Assembly (NCBI GenBank): GCA_930986645.1
Contig: CAKNJS010000007.1
Location: 1 to 64,000 of the forward strand
Direction: 5' to 3'
Origin: an uncultured Lachnoclostridium sp.
Lineage (GTDB): Bacteria > Bacillota > Clostridia > Lachnospirales > Lachnospiraceae
DNA length: 64,000 nucleotides
Of the stretch, positions 1 through 9,024 are shown in pieces. The notes under the pieces were generated by a model, which searched no databases, had not been told where the DNA came from, and saw only the letters and a program-made list of their open reading frames with translations. Numbering within the stretch: the stretch's first letter is position 1; every line of letters starts with the position of its first letter. Made by a program: the position numbers and the translations under genes.

Positions 1-36
1 TATCCTGCCAATATCCCTCCATCATCCCTTTTGCAT

Positions 37-110
37 CGAAAAAGCCTTGCCAAAGACAAATTCTTGATTTATACTGAGTTTGCAAGAAATTTATTAGTCA
101 GGCTTTTTCG
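37..110. repeat. 11-bp inverted repeat at left edge
   Basis: CGAAAAAGCCT (37-47) is perfectly complementary to AGGCTTTTTCG (100-110), with 52 bases between. It ends in T-runs on either strand, so it could be a terminator for a gene left of the window, or a structural site at the end of an integrated element. No gene is visible in positions 1-190. Confidence 0.4.
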
Positions 111-193
111 AGCCGGTAAAAAATCCCCATTTTTCGGGACTCTAGGTTCCATTTCGTACCAAATCATTCTGGAAAAATCGGTTGGCACAAAAT

Positions 194-249
194 GACTTAA
201 AATCCCGTGGGTAGTAATACCCGTGCCGGTTCGACCCCGGCCTGCGGCA
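194..249 (+). other. 3' fragment of tRNA-Leu(TAA), probable attachment site
   Basis: The segment has an anticodon loop CTTAAAA (196-202, anticodon TAA), a long class II variable arm (GTGGG..CCCGT), a perfect T-arm (GCCGG-TTCGACC-CCGGC, 225-241), acceptor strand CTGCGGC (242-248) and discriminator A249. The 5' half is absent: the bases before the loop pair with the 3' anticodon strand for only two positions, and no D-arm or 5' acceptor strand lies upstream. A tRNA 3' end without its 5' half is what tyrosine-integrase elements leave at one junction. CCA is not encoded. Confidence 0.65.
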
Positions 250-254
250 TTGGA

Positions 255-292
255 AAAAGACTAAAGCAGCCTGCTTTGGTCTTTTCTTTTTG
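255..292 (+). terminator. Rho-independent terminator after tRNA fragment
   Basis: A stem (AAGAC-TAAAGCAG against CTGCTTTG-GTCTT) is followed by TTTTCTTTTT. It directly follows the tRNA fragment and would have ended the original tRNA transcript. Confidence 0.65.
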
Positions 293-357
293 AGAGAAAT
301 CGAGGGTGATGGGAAAATTTTCAATAGATAACTGACATGGAACAGAACAGACGGAAA

Positions 358-386
358 TTGCTTTTTCTGTCCATTTGGTATATGAT
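358..386 (+). promoter_or_regulatory. Predicted sigma-A promoter for the BFD-like gene
   Basis: TTGCTT, 17-bp spacer, TATGAT, about 50 bases upstream of the small ferredoxin-like gene. The match is moderate. Confidence 0.4.
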
Positions 387-438
387 GTAGCTGTGAGTAA
401 TTTAAGATACATATTTGTTTTGAAAGGAGACAGAAAAG

Positions 439-633
439 ATGAGTACAGGAATGATTTGTAATTGCAAGCAGGTATCTTATGCAGATGTGGAGAATGCACT
501 GCATCAGATGGATAAATTCGATGATGTTCTCTCTGCATTTGACGAAGTACAGAAAATCACACATTGTTCTACAGGATGCGGCGGATGTCATGACAAGATC
601 ATGGACGCTATTTCAGAGATCATGATGGGATAA
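439..633 (+). CDS. BFD-like [2Fe-2S]-binding protein
   Basis: A 64-residue protein with cysteines C7, C9, C43, C47 and C50; the CxC...CxxxxCxxC arrangement is that of the bacterioferritin-associated ferredoxin/NirB Fer2_BFD domain, which holds a [2Fe-2S] cluster with four of such cysteines. The whole protein is this one domain. The start has an AAAGGAGA site a few bases upstream. It is followed after 10 bases by a HAD phosphatase gene. In Clostridia stand-alone BFD domains are common small redox proteins of unknown partner. The domain call is firm, the role is not. Confidence 0.8.
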   Translation: MSTGMICNCKQVSYADVENALHQMDKFDDVLSAFDEVQKITHCSTGCGGCHDKIMDAISEIMMG

Positions 634-643
634 TCAGCCGGAT

Positions 644-1357
644 ATGAGTATCAGACATATTTTATTCGATCTCGATGGGACATTGCTCCCCATGGTGCAG
701 GATGAATTTGTAAAATATTATATGCCGCTGCTCGCCAAATCCTATATAAACGAGGGTGTGTCTGTCAATCCGAAGAAATTTATCGGCGCTGTGTGGGCAG
801 GATATGAGGCAATGGTGAAAAATGACGGGAGCCGGACAAACCGGGAAGCTTTTTGGAGCTATATGGAGCCGGAATTGCCATTGCCGGTGGAAGAGTCGGA
901 AAGGATTGCCTTGAAGTTTTATGAAAATGACTTTAATAAGGCAGTATGCACGACGAAGCCTGATCCTGTATCTGATCGGATCGTAAAGAGAGCGAAAGAG
1001 AGAGGATTCGAGACGTATCTTGCCACTAATCCGGTATTTCCGCGTTGTGCTACGCTCAATCGTATCCGGTGGGCTGGATTGGACGCACAGGATTTTAAAG
1101 TGATTACTACATATGAGACATGTACATATTGTAAGCCCAATCCGGAGTATTTCAGAAATATTCTTGAACAATTCCGGCTTGATCCGGCGGAATGCCTGAT
1201 GGTGGGCAATGATGTGGGAGAAGACCTCTCCATCAGAACGCTCGGTGTGAAGACATATCTTGTAACAGATACGATGGAAAATAAAAAGAACCTGCCGATT
1301 GAATCGGAATATACAGGATCTCTGAATGATCTGCTTGGATTTATTGAAACCTTATAA
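644..1357 (+). CDS. HAD-superfamily hydrolase
   Basis: 237 residues with the HAD motifs in order: motif I FDLDGTLLP near residue 8 (catalytic Asp nucleophile and Asp acid/base), motif II ATNP near residue 126, and motif IV GNDVGEDL near residue 188. This predicts a magnesium-dependent phosphatase or phosphoglucomutase-like enzyme; the helical cap between motifs I and II is class I. The substrate cannot be read from sequence. It follows the BFD gene closely and is probably cotranscribed with it, although no functional link is evident. It is convergent with the LysR gene, with only 21 bases between stop codons. Confidence 0.8.
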   Translation: MSIRHILFDLDGTLLPMVQDEFVKYYMPLLAKSYINEGVSVNPKKFIGAVWAGYEAMVKNDGSRTNREAFWSYMEPELPLPVEESERIALKFYENDFNKAVCTTKPDPVSDRIVKRAKERGFETYLATNPVFPRCATLNRIRWAGLDAQDFKVITTYETCTYCKPNPEYFRNILEQFRLDPAECLMVGNDVGEDLSIRTLGVKTYLVTDTMENKKNLPIESEYTGSLNDLLGFIETL

Positions 1358-1378
1358 TAATATAGAGATACGGGAAGT

Positions 1379-2263
1379 CTACTCAACAGACTTCCCGTAT
1401 TTTTTACAGGCTTCCATAAATGATTTCATATTATCCGTCAGAAATTTGCTTTTATGATAAATAATATTCAGGTTTCGCCGAATCGGCCGATTGAGAGGAA
1501 TCTGACGGACTGTTTCCTCCTCGATGTCTTTTTTTACAAGCAGATAAGGAAGCACCGCCACACCCAGCCCTTCGGCAACTGCTTTAACAATTGCCTGCGT
1601 GCTTGTACTCTCCCATCTTGGATGGACAGAAATCTGTTGAAGGGAAAAACTGGCGTCAAGCAATTCCCGTCCGGCGCTGCCTTTTTCTCTCATAAGGAAA
1701 GGAAAACGGGAGAGCTCTGCGAGAGAGATTGATGATGCTGAAACAAGCGGATGATCGGGCGGGACAATGGCGCACATACTGTCCTGCATAAAAGTTTCAG
1801 CGCGCAGATCAGGATGGGAGGGCTGCGTTTCGATAAGCCCCAGATCGATGTCGCTGCGGATAAGTGCGTCTTCAATGGATGCTGATTTGCCGACTTTGGC
1901 CTCAAGTGTCAGAGACGGAAATTGTTCCTGATATCCGCGGATCAGTATCGGGAGAATGTGTGTACCGATAGTAATGCTGGCTCCAATCCTGAGAGTGCCG
2001 AAAGTATCCCAGTTCCGCATCTTTTTTTCCATTTCGTCGAAAAGAGAGACGATGTGGATGGCATATTTATAGAATTCTTTCCCGCATTCCGTGGGAGCAA
2101 TATGTCTGCCGATCCGGTCAAACAGGCGTATGCCATAATATTCTTCCAGTTCCCGTACGGCAAGGCTGACGGAGGGCTGTGCAAGGTGCAGTTCCTCTGC
2201 AGCTTTTGTAATACTATTATTATGGAATACAGCTGCGAATATTTTTATATGCCGGAGTGTCAT
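1379..2263 (-). CDS. LysR-family transcriptional regulator
   Basis: 294 residues. Residues 1-60 form the LysR winged helix-turn-helix (AAEELHLAQPSVSLAVRELE), followed by a periplasmic-binding-like effector domain (start FGTLRIGAS). It is transcribed divergently from the two chromate-transporter genes at 2431, the usual geometry for a LysR regulator controlling its neighbour, and the AT-rich gap contains a dyad. The effector is unknown; an anion such as sulfate or chromate is an inference from the neighbours only. Confidence 0.88.
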   Translation of the reverse strand: MTLRHIKIFAAVFHNNSITKAAEELHLAQPSVSLAVRELEEYYGIRLFDRIGRHIAPTECGKEFYKYAIHIVSLFDEMEKKMRNWDTFGTLRIGASITIGTHILPILIRGYQEQFPSLTLEAKVGKSASIEDALIRSDIDLGLIETQPSHPDLRAETFMQDSMCAIVPPDHPLVSASSISLAELSRFPFLMREKGSAGRELLDASFSLQQISVHPRWESTSTQAIVKAVAEGLGVAVLPYLLVKKDIEEETVRQIPLNRPIRRNLNIIYHKSKFLTDNMKSFMEACKKYGKSVE

Positions 2264-2328
2264 GTCGGATTTCCTTTCCGCACGCCGTCTGACTCAATGA
2301 GCCATGGTGGAGATGCGTGCCTGTGCCA

Positions 2329-2383
2329 ATTCATAATCAAAATGTTATATATTATATAGAATAATACTATTTTACTTATGAAT
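2329..2383. promoter_or_regulatory. Dyad in the LysR/chromate transporter divergent region
   Basis: ATTCATAA (2329-2336) and TTATGAAT (2376-2383) form a perfect 8-bp inverted repeat around a very AT-rich 39-base core. LysR proteins bind dyads in such divergent gaps, so this is a candidate operator; it could also be a chance product of the AT-richness. Confidence 0.35.
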
Positions 2384-2430
2384 CAACCAAGGATATACTT
2401 AGGTGCGGAGAATGGAGATGAGTTTAGTAC

Positions 2431-2997
2431 ATGGAAAATAGGAAACAAGTTTTAGTGAAGCTTTTTGTATCGACAATATATCTGAGTGCATTTACATTCG
2501 GCGGAGGGTATGTGATCGTGACGCTGATGAAGAAGAAATTTGTAGACGAGTGTCATTGGATCGAGGAAGATGAGATGCTGGATCTGGTTGCAATCGCACA
2601 ATCCTCCCCGGGTGCTGTTGCGGTAAATGGCGCGATTGTGGTGGGATACAAATTGGCGGGAGTGATCGGCGCACTTACAGCTATTGCGGGGACGGTTATT
2701 CCGCCCTTCCTTACTATTTCTCTGATCTCGGTGTTCTATAATGCATTCCGGGAGAATTACATTATTGCACAGCTTCTTGAAGGGATGCAGGCAGGAGTGG
2801 GAGCGGTTATCGCGGCAGTTGTGTTTGAGATGGGCGAGGGGATCATAAAGGGGAAAAATGCAGGATCGATCATTATTATGCTGGGAGCATTTGCAGCGTC
2901 ATGTATATTCGGTATCAATGTTATTTATATCGTGACAGTATGCCTGCTGATCGGTGTGGTGAGAACACTGCTGAGAGAGAGGAGGACTGCAAAATGA
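2431..2997 (+). CDS. Chromate transporter, CHR family, subunit 1
   Basis: 188 residues, hydrophobic, with the CHR-family signature near the N terminus (AFTFGGGYVIVTLMKKKFVDE) and the conserved AIAQSSPGAVAVNGA segment. Short CHR proteins of this size carry one half-domain of about six membrane segments and work as a heterodimeric pair encoded by adjacent genes, exporting chromate or related oxyanions across the cytoplasmic membrane. The stop overlaps the start of the second subunit (ATGA). In gut Clostridia the physiological substrate is unproven. Confidence 0.88.
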   Translation: MENRKQVLVKLFVSTIYLSAFTFGGGYVIVTLMKKKFVDECHWIEEDEMLDLVAIAQSSPGAVAVNGAIVVGYKLAGVIGALTAIAGTVIPPFLTISLISVFYNAFRENYIIAQLLEGMQAGVGAVIAAVVFEMGEGIIKGKNAGSIIIMLGAFAASCIFGINVIYIVTVCLLIGVVRTLLRERRTAK

Positions 2998-3557
2998 TTT
3001 ATCTGCAGCTGTTTTACAGTTTCCTGAAGATCGGATTGTTCAGTTTTGGCGGGGGATATGCAGCAATGCCTCTGATCAGGGAGCAGGTCGTCACTTCCCA
3101 TAACTGGCTTGATATGGCAGAGTTTACGGACCTGATTACGATTTCCCAGATGACGCCGGGGCCGATTGCAATCAATTCCGCAACATTTGTAGGAATTAAG
3201 ATTGCAGGAATCCCGGGAGCGCTTGCGGCGACAGCGGGATGTATACTGCCTTCATGCATTATTGTAATGCTCATTGCGAAACTGTACCTTAAGTACCGTA
3301 ATATGAGTATGCTGCAGAGCGTGCTCAATTCTCTACGTCCCGCTGTAGTGGCAATGATCGCTTCGGCCGGAATCTCAGTACTGATCACCGCGTTCTGGGG
3401 GAGCGCGGAGCTGATTTCACTTGCGGGGATAAACTGGACGCTGGTTGTTATTTTTGTAATATGTGTTGTGCTGTTACAGAAGTTCAAGATGAATCCGATT
3501 CTTGTCATGGTGCTTGCCGGCGCGGTGAAAGCCGGAGTATCTGCAGCGGGATTGTGA
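2994..3557 (+). CDS. Chromate transporter, CHR family, subunit 2
   Basis: 187 residues from the ATG at 2994, which overlaps the previous stop as ATGA and has GGAGGA upstream; an earlier in-frame start at 2901 lies inside the first gene and is unlikely. It repeats the CHR signature (FSFGGGYAAMPLIREQVV) and TISQMTPGPIAINSATFVG and is predicted to be an integral membrane protein. It pairs with the preceding subunit by translational coupling. Confidence 0.88.
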   Translation: MIYLQLFYSFLKIGLFSFGGGYAAMPLIREQVVTSHNWLDMAEFTDLITISQMTPGPIAINSATFVGIKIAGIPGALAATAGCILPSCIIVMLIAKLYLKYRNMSMLQSVLNSLRPAVVAMIASAGISVLITAFWGSAELISLAGINWTLVVIFVICVVLLQKFKMNPILVMVLAGAVKAGVSAAGL

Positions 3558-3579
3558 AATAAATATACTGGGTATGTGC

Positions 3580-3626
3580 AAGGTGTTCACGTCTCTTATC
3601 AATAAGAGGCTTGAACACCTTTTTTA
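3580..3626 (+). terminator. Rho-independent terminator after chromate transporter genes
   Basis: AAGGTGTTCA and TTGAACACCTT pair around an inner CTCTTAT/ATAAGAG stem and are followed by TTTTTT. Confidence 0.8.
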
Positions 3627-3673
3627 GAGATAAATTAAGTTAATTATTGTTACATAATTATTACAAAACTATA

Positions 3674-3701
3674 TTGACAAATAGGTTCAGTGTGATATAC
3701 T
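3674..3701 (+). promoter_or_regulatory. Promoter of the fatty-acid synthesis cluster
   Basis: TTGACA (3674-3679), 16-bp spacer, TATACT (3696-3701). This is a near-consensus sigma-A promoter 57 bases upstream of fabH; the start point would fall inside the FabT-like operator. Confidence 0.75.
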
Positions 3702-3740
3702 TTGAGAGTCAAAGTATTTAAAACTCAAAGTAAATTTGAG
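3699..3740 (+). promoter_or_regulatory. Two FabT-like operator palindromes
   Basis: Site 1 is ACTTTGAGAGTCAAAGT (3699-3715), overlapping the -10 box. Site 2 is CTCAAAGTAAATTTGAG (3724-3740), in the leader. Site 1 matches the TTTGA-N3-TCAAA core of the streptococcal/lactococcal FabT operator. A MarR/FabT-like gene closes this cluster at 14576, so autogenous repression of the cluster is the natural inference. Confidence 0.7.
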
Positions 3741-3757
3741 AGATTTGGAGAAAAGAA

Positions 3758-4729
3758 ATGGTTGGAAAAATATGTGGAACCGGCTCTTACGTACCTCCGC
3801 ACGTGATGGACAATGACGATCTGTCTAAAATCGTGGACACGAACGACGAGTGGATACGGGAGAGAACCGGAATCGGAAAGCGTCACATTATCGGTGAAGA
3901 GACAACCTCCTACATGGCGGGACAGGCTGCGCTGCGTGCCGTGGAACAGAGCGGGATCAATCCGGAGGAGATTGATATGATCCTTGTAGCAACTTCATCA
4001 TCGGAGACTGTTTTTCCATGTGCCGCATGTGAGGTTCAGAAGACGATCGGTGCGTCGCATGCAGTGGGATATGACCTGAACGCGGCATGTACGGGATTTG
4101 TACTTGCCTTCAATACTGCACAGGCATACATAAGCGCGGGACTGTGCCGGACAGTTATGGTGATCGGCGCGGACAGTATGAGCAACATGATCGACTGGAC
4201 AGACAGAAGTACATGTATTCTGTTCGGTGACGGCGCAGGAGCAGCTCTTCTGAGAGCAGAAGAGGGAAGTCCGGTACACATGGTAGCCCATTCGGACGGT
4301 GTGAAAGGTCCGGCGCTGACAGGGTTAAGCAGACACAGGAAGAACTGGGAAAAAGAGCTGGAGCCCGGCGCAGTAAAAGAATCTTATATCCATATGGACG
4401 GGCAGGGAGTGTTTAAGTTTGCTGTCCGTAAAGTTCCCGAAATTATAGAAGAAGTTCTGGAAGAGTCGGGAAATTCACTGGATGAGATTGATTATTTTGT
4501 CCTCCATCAGGCAAACCGGAGAATCATAGAAGCAGTAGCTAAGAGACTGAAGACAGATATCTCAAAGTTTCCTATGGATCTTGAGGAGTATGCAAATACT
4601 TCTGCGGCGACAGTGCCGATCCTCATCGATGAGATGAACCGTAAAGGAATGTTAAAAAAAGGACAGAAGATCATGATGGCAGGATTCGGCGCAGGGCTTA
4701 CTTGGGCGGCAAGCCTGTTTGAATGGTAA
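3758..4729 (+). CDS. fabH: Beta-ketoacyl-ACP synthase III
   Basis: 323 residues. FabH condenses acetyl-CoA (or a branched acyl-CoA) with malonyl-ACP to start fatty-acid synthesis in the cytoplasm. The Cys-His-Asn triad is visible: C111 in NAACTGFV, His in HQANRRI near residue 249, Asn in YANTSAAT near 279. Full length for the family. The start has TTTGGAG upstream. First gene of the fab cluster, directly behind the FabT-like operators. Confidence 0.96.
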   Translation: MVGKICGTGSYVPPHVMDNDDLSKIVDTNDEWIRERTGIGKRHIIGEETTSYMAGQAALRAVEQSGINPEEIDMILVATSSSETVFPCAACEVQKTIGASHAVGYDLNAACTGFVLAFNTAQAYISAGLCRTVMVIGADSMSNMIDWTDRSTCILFGDGAGAALLRAEEGSPVHMVAHSDGVKGPALTGLSRHRKNWEKELEPGAVKESYIHMDGQGVFKFAVRKVPEIIEEVLEESGNSLDEIDYFVLHQANRRIIEAVAKRLKTDISKFPMDLEEYANTSAATVPILIDEMNRKGMLKKGQKIMMAGFGAGLTWAASLFEW

Positions 4730-4834
4730 TCACCGGCATCAGCCGGATTACAATACATTCTCTCCGCATGGCGGAGCGATATAATATCCCCCTGAAGGGA
4801 AAATATTTTCAAGAAAGAAAGGAAAAGAGAAACC

Positions 4835-5059
4835 ATGTTAGAGAAGATCAAAGAAATCGTAGCAGACTCATTAAATGCAGACGTTGACACACTTACAGAG
4901 GAGACATCTTTCAAAGATGACCTTGGAGCTGATTCCTTAGACCTGTTTGAAATGGTAATGGCATTTGAGGAAGAGTTCGATGTAGAGATCCCGTCTGAGG
5001 ATCTGGAGCAGATCAATACGATCGGCGATGTAGTAAAATATCTTGAGGCACACAAATAA
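4835..5059 (+). CDS. acpP: Acyl carrier protein
   Basis: 74 residues, strongly acidic, with the phosphopantetheine attachment motif GADSLD (Ser34). It carries growing acyl chains as thioesters for all enzymes of the cluster. It has a strong AAAGGAAAAGAG site. The 105-base gap after fabH contains two small GC-rich hairpins (TAATCaCCGGC..GCCGGATTA and CTCCGC-AT-GGCGGAG), which could tune its expected high expression by mRNA processing. Confidence 0.96.
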   Translation: MLEKIKEIVADSLNADVDTLTEETSFKDDLGADSLDLFEMVMAFEEEFDVEIPSEDLEQINTIGDVVKYLEAHK

Positions 5060-5096
5060 GACTGATTCATTTTAAGAGAAAGAAAGGTTGTAGAGT

Positions 5097-6035
5097 ATGA
5101 AAACAAAAGTAACCGAATTATTAGGAATTGAATATCCGATCATTCAGGGAGGAATGGCCTGGGTTGCTGAGTATCATCTCGCAGCCGCCGTATCCGAAGC
5201 CGGCGGCTTGGGACTGATCGGTGCTGCGAGTGCGCCGGCTGACTGGGTGCGTGAACAGGTCAGAGAAGCAAAGAAGCTCACTGACAAGCCATTTGGAGTG
5301 AATATTATGCTGATGAGTCCGTATGCGGACGATGTGGCAAAGGTTATCGTGGAGGAAGGCGTAAAAGTTGTTACAACAGGCGCGGGTTCTCCGGAGAAAT
5401 ATATGAAGATGTGGAAAGAAGCCGGAGTCAAGGTAATCCCGGTTATCGCATCCGTAGCGCTTGCAAAGCGTATGGAGAGATGCGGAGCTGACGCTCTTGT
5501 TGCAGAGGGAACCGAGGCCGGCGGACATATTGGTGAGAATACGACAATGGTACTTGTACCGCAGGTCGTAGATGCAGTGAATATCCCGGTCATCGCCGCG
5601 GGCGGTATTGCTGACGGAAGAGGAATCGCGGCAGCGTTTATGCTTGGCGCCCAGGGCGTGCAGATGGGAACTCACTTTGTGGTTACGAATGAATCTCAGG
5701 TTCATGAAAATTATAAAGACATGATCATCAAGGCAAGAGATATCGACTCAAGAGTAACAGGACGTTCGACAGGACATCCGGTACGTGCCCTGAGAAACCA
5801 GATGACAAAAGAATACTTGAAGAAAGAACAGGAAGGCGCTCCGTTTGAGGAGCTGGAGCTTTTGACACTGGGCGGATTAAGACGTGCAGTCGTAGACGGC
5901 GATGTGAAGACAGGAAGTGTGATGGCAGGACAGATTGCCGGCATGGTCAAAGAAAAGATGTCATGCCATGACCTGATCCAGAAACTTGTAAAAGAGACAG
6001 ATGATCTGATCGGAGGCAAAGGTTTCTATGAGTAA
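5097..6035 (+). CDS. fabK: Enoyl-ACP reductase II (FabK, FMN-dependent)
   Basis: 312 residues of the nitronate monooxygenase/FabK TIM-barrel family. Visible motifs are IIQGGMAWV at the N terminus and AEGTEAGGHIG near residue 140, with AAGGIADGRG lining the flavin phosphate site. FabK performs the last reduction of each elongation cycle; no FabI gene is in the cluster, so this is its enoyl reductase. Its end overlaps fabD by 8 bases, indicating translational coupling. FabK organisms are naturally insensitive to triclosan-type FabI inhibitors (family knowledge). Confidence 0.92.
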   Translation: MKTKVTELLGIEYPIIQGGMAWVAEYHLAAAVSEAGGLGLIGAASAPADWVREQVREAKKLTDKPFGVNIMLMSPYADDVAKVIVEEGVKVVTTGAGSPEKYMKMWKEAGVKVIPVIASVALAKRMERCGADALVAEGTEAGGHIGENTTMVLVPQVVDAVNIPVIAAGGIADGRGIAAAFMLGAQGVQMGTHFVVTNESQVHENYKDMIIKARDIDSRVTGRSTGHPVRALRNQMTKEYLKKEQEGAPFEELELLTLGGLRRAVVDGDVKTGSVMAGQIAGMVKEKMSCHDLIQKLVKETDDLIGGKGFYE

Positions 6036-6948
6036 GATCGCATTTATGTTCCCGGGACAGGGAGCACAGAAAGCCGGAATGGGCAAAGATTTTTATGAAC
6101 AGAGTGAAACAGCAAGAAAAGTCATCGACAAGGCGACGGAACTGCTGGATATAGATATGAAAGCGTTATGCTTTGAAGAAAATGATAAGCTGGACCAGAC
6201 AGAGTATACGCAGGCAGCGCTTGTGACTGTCTGTCTGGCAATGGAACATGTGTTGAGAGAGCGGGGCTTGAAGGCTGACGTGACAGCAGGATTAAGTCTC
6301 GGTGAGTACTGCGCGATCGTATCGGCAGGCGGGATGAGCACAGAGGATGCGATCACGACAGTGAGAAAGCGCGGTATCCTTATGCAGAACGCGGTGCCGG
6401 GCGGAAAAGGAACGATGGCGGCAGTGCTGGGCATGAAAGGTGAGGATATCGAGAAGGTCGTTGATCCGATCGAAGGTGTGACCATCGCCAACTATAACTG
6501 TCCGGGACAGATCGTTATCACAGGATGGAAAGAGAGCGTGGAGAAAGCTTCCGAGGAGCTGAAAGCTGCCGGAGCAAAGAGGGTGCTGCCGTTGAATGTA
6601 AGCGGGCCGTTCCACTCTCCGATGCTGGAAGAGGCCGGAAGAGAGCTGGGACAGGTGCTCGCAGGCATACAGCTTTCCCCGCTTGAGATCCCTTACGTGA
6701 CAAATGTAACAGCAGAATACGTGACGGATATTTCCGAGACAAAAGCGCTTCTGGCAAAACAGGTGGCTTCATCTGTGCGCTGGCAGCAGAGTGTGGAGAA
6801 TATGATCGCTGATGGAGTGGATACATTTGTAGAGATCGGGCCGGGAAGAACACTGGCAGGATTCATGCGCAAGATCAACCGTGACGTGAAAGTATACAAT
6901 GTCGGCACATGGGAAGATGTAGACAAGGTGGTAAGTGAATTATGTTAA
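6028..6948 (+). CDS. fabD: Malonyl-CoA:ACP transacylase
   Basis: 306 residues. FabD moves malonyl from CoA to ACP. The nucleophile elbow GLSLGEY (Ser90), the FPGQGAQ motif at the N terminus and the catalytic His in GPFHSPM near residue 199 are all present. It overlaps fabK upstream and fabG downstream. Confidence 0.95.
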   Translation: MSKIAFMFPGQGAQKAGMGKDFYEQSETARKVIDKATELLDIDMKALCFEENDKLDQTEYTQAALVTVCLAMEHVLRERGLKADVTAGLSLGEYCAIVSAGGMSTEDAITTVRKRGILMQNAVPGGKGTMAAVLGMKGEDIEKVVDPIEGVTIANYNCPGQIVITGWKESVEKASEELKAAGAKRVLPLNVSGPFHSPMLEEAGRELGQVLAGIQLSPLEIPYVTNVTAEYVTDISETKALLAKQVASSVRWQQSVENMIADGVDTFVEIGPGRTLAGFMRKINRDVKVYNVGTWEDVDKVVSELC

Positions 6949-7682
6949 ATGGAAAAGTTGCTGTAGTAACAGGCGCTTCCAGAGGAATCGGAAGAGCAAT
7001 CGCCATAAAGCTTGCATCCGAGGGCGCTGTGGTAGTGATCAACTACAACGGCTCTAAAGAGCGCGCAGAAGAAGTAAAAAAAGAGATTGAGGACAACGGC
7101 GGAACTGCCGAGATCAGACAGTGCAACGTATCTGATTTCCACGCCTGCGAAGAGATGTTTAAAGAGATTATCGCGACATTCGGAAGAGTGGATATTCTTG
7201 TAAATAATGCAGGTATCACAAGAGACGGTCTCCTTATGAAGATGACAGAGGAAGACTATGACGCGGTTCTCGACACAAACCTGAAAGGAACATTTAACTG
7301 CATCCGCTTCACAGCGCGTCAGATGATCAAACAGCGCGGCGGACGCATCATCAATATGGCGTCTGTATCCGGAGTGCTTGGAAATGCAGGACAGGCAAAC
7401 TATTCTGCGTCAAAGGCGGGCGTGATCGGACTTACAAAGTCTGCGGCAAGAGAACTTGCAAGCCGCGGAATTACAGTAAACGCGATCGCACCGGGATTCA
7501 TCAATACAGAGATGACAGAAGTGCTTTCAGATAAAGTAAAAGAGGGCGCTGTGGCACAGATCCCGCTTGGTAAATTCGGTGAGACAGAAGATATTGCAAA
7601 TGCAGCGGCATTTCTGGCAGGCGACGGAGCACGGTATATAACAGGACAGGTGCTCAACGTAGACGGCGGAATGGCCATGTAA
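6942..7682 (+). CDS. fabG: 3-oxoacyl-ACP reductase
   Basis: 246 residues, a short-chain dehydrogenase. The NADPH-binding TGASRGIG lies at residues 10-17, NNAG near 88, and the catalytic Ser-Tyr-Lys is represented by S143, Y154 and K158 (YSASK). It reduces beta-ketoacyl-ACP in each cycle. The start overlaps the fabD stop by 7 bases. Confidence 0.95.
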   Translation: MLNGKVAVVTGASRGIGRAIAIKLASEGAVVVINYNGSKERAEEVKKEIEDNGGTAEIRQCNVSDFHACEEMFKEIIATFGRVDILVNNAGITRDGLLMKMTEEDYDAVLDTNLKGTFNCIRFTARQMIKQRGGRIINMASVSGVLGNAGQANYSASKAGVIGLTKSAARELASRGITVNAIAPGFINTEMTEVLSDKVKEGAVAQIPLGKFGETEDIANAAAFLAGDGARYITGQVLNVDGGMAM

Positions 7683-7770
7683 AACCAGATGGCTGACAAA
7701 TAACATCTGACATAGTTTGGTTTAGAGGAGACGGGCGTTTGGCCTGTCCCGGAAAGGGATAGATTTAGAT

Positions 7771-9012
7771 ATGGAAAAGAGAAGAGTTGTAGTGACCGGG
7801 CTTGGGGCTGTGACGCCGATCGGAAATACGGTGGATGAGTTCTGGGCTGGTATTAAGGAAGGCAAGGTCGGAATCGGACCGATCACAAAGTTTGATGCTT
7901 CTGATTTCAAAGTTAAAATTGCGGCAGAGGTAAAGGGGTTTGTCGCAAAAGAGCGGATGGACTTTAAGGCTGCAAAGAGAATGGAGCCTTTTTCGCAGTA
8001 TGCGGTTGCTGCTGCAAAAGAGGCGTTCGCAGATTCCGGCATTGATATGGAGAAAGAAGATCCGTACAGAGTGGGAGTTATCGTCGGCTCCGGTATCGGA
8101 AGTCTGCAGTGTGTGGAGACCAATTATGAGAAAATCATCACAAAAGGGCCGAACAAGGTGAATCCGCTTATGGTTCCGCTTATGATCTCCAACATGGCAG
8201 CAGGCAATATTTCCATCCAGCTCGGACTGAAAGGCAAATGTACAAACGTTGTTACAGCATGTGCATCCGGAACGCACTGCATCGGAGACGCGCTCCGCGC
8301 GATCCAGTATGGAGATGCGGACGTGATGGTCGCAGGAGGCACAGAAGCTTCTGTATGCCCGACAGGAATTGCAGGATTTACAGCACTGACTGCTCTGTCT
8401 ACTACAAATGATCCGGAGCATGCTTCCCGTCCGTTTGACAAGGACAGAGACGGATTTGTTCTCGGAGAGGGGTCTGGTATTGTAGTGCTCGAGGAACTGG
8501 AGCATGCAAAGGCAAGAGGCGCCAAAATCTATGCGGAGCTTGTCGGATACGGAGCTACCGGCGATGCATATCATATCACATCCCCGGCCGAGGATGGAGA
8601 AGGCGCCGGAATGGCTATGAAACTTGCCATGAAAGAGGCAGGCGTGGCTCCGGAGCAGATTGATTACATTAATGCTCATGGAACAAGTACGCACCACAAT
8701 GATCTGTTTGAGACAAGGGCGATCAAATATGCCCTTGGCGATGCGGCAAAGAATGTTTCCATTAACTCTACAAAATCCATGATCGGACATCTGCTCGGCG
8801 CAGCAGGCGGTGTTGAATTCGTAGTCTGCGTAAAGAGCATCCAGAACGGATTTATCCATCAGACTGTAGGTACCGAGAATGTAGATCCGGAGTGCGATCT
8901 GGACTATACAGTAGGCGCACCGGTAGAGAAAGATGTAAATTATGTTCTGACGAATTCTCTTGGATTTGGCGGACACAATGCGACACTGTTGTTGAAAAAA
9001 TATGAAGGGTAA
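7771..9012 (+). CDS. fabF: Beta-ketoacyl-ACP synthase II
   Basis: 413 residues. It is the elongating condensing enzyme with the Cys-His-His triad: C164 in TACASGTHC, His in NAHGTSTHHND near 303, His in GHLLGAAGG near 340. The 88-base gap from fabG holds no separate promoter that I can recognise. The presence of fabF with fabZ but no fabA/fabM/fabB in this window leaves the route to unsaturated fatty acids open. Confidence 0.95.
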   Translation: MEKRRVVVTGLGAVTPIGNTVDEFWAGIKEGKVGIGPITKFDASDFKVKIAAEVKGFVAKERMDFKAAKRMEPFSQYAVAAAKEAFADSGIDMEKEDPYRVGVIVGSGIGSLQCVETNYEKIITKGPNKVNPLMVPLMISNMAAGNISIQLGLKGKCTNVVTACASGTHCIGDALRAIQYGDADVMVAGGTEASVCPTGIAGFTALTALSTTNDPEHASRPFDKDRDGFVLGEGSGIVVLEELEHAKARGAKIYAELVGYGATGDAYHITSPAEDGEGAGMAMKLAMKEAGVAPEQIDYINAHGTSTHHNDLFETRAIKYALGDAAKNVSINSTKSMIGHLLGAAGGVEFVVCVKSIQNGFIHQTVGTENVDPECDLDYTVGAPVEKDVNYVLTNSLGFGGHNATLLLKKYEG

Positions 9013-9024
9013 GAGGTGCGTGTA

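Noticed and set aside
194-249. Complete tRNA gene
   Set aside because: No 5' acceptor strand or D-arm can be found upstream, and the anticodon stem breaks after two pairs.
142-591. Long minus-strand open frames ending near RPGSNRHG
   Set aside because: They run through the tRNA fragment and antisense to the BFD gene; the RPGSNRHG-like end is a classic translation of a tRNA T-arm. No SD or composition support.
7765-8976. 403-codon minus-strand frame
   Set aside because: Entirely antisense to fabF, with cysteine/histidine-rich, family-free translation; a shadow of codon bias.
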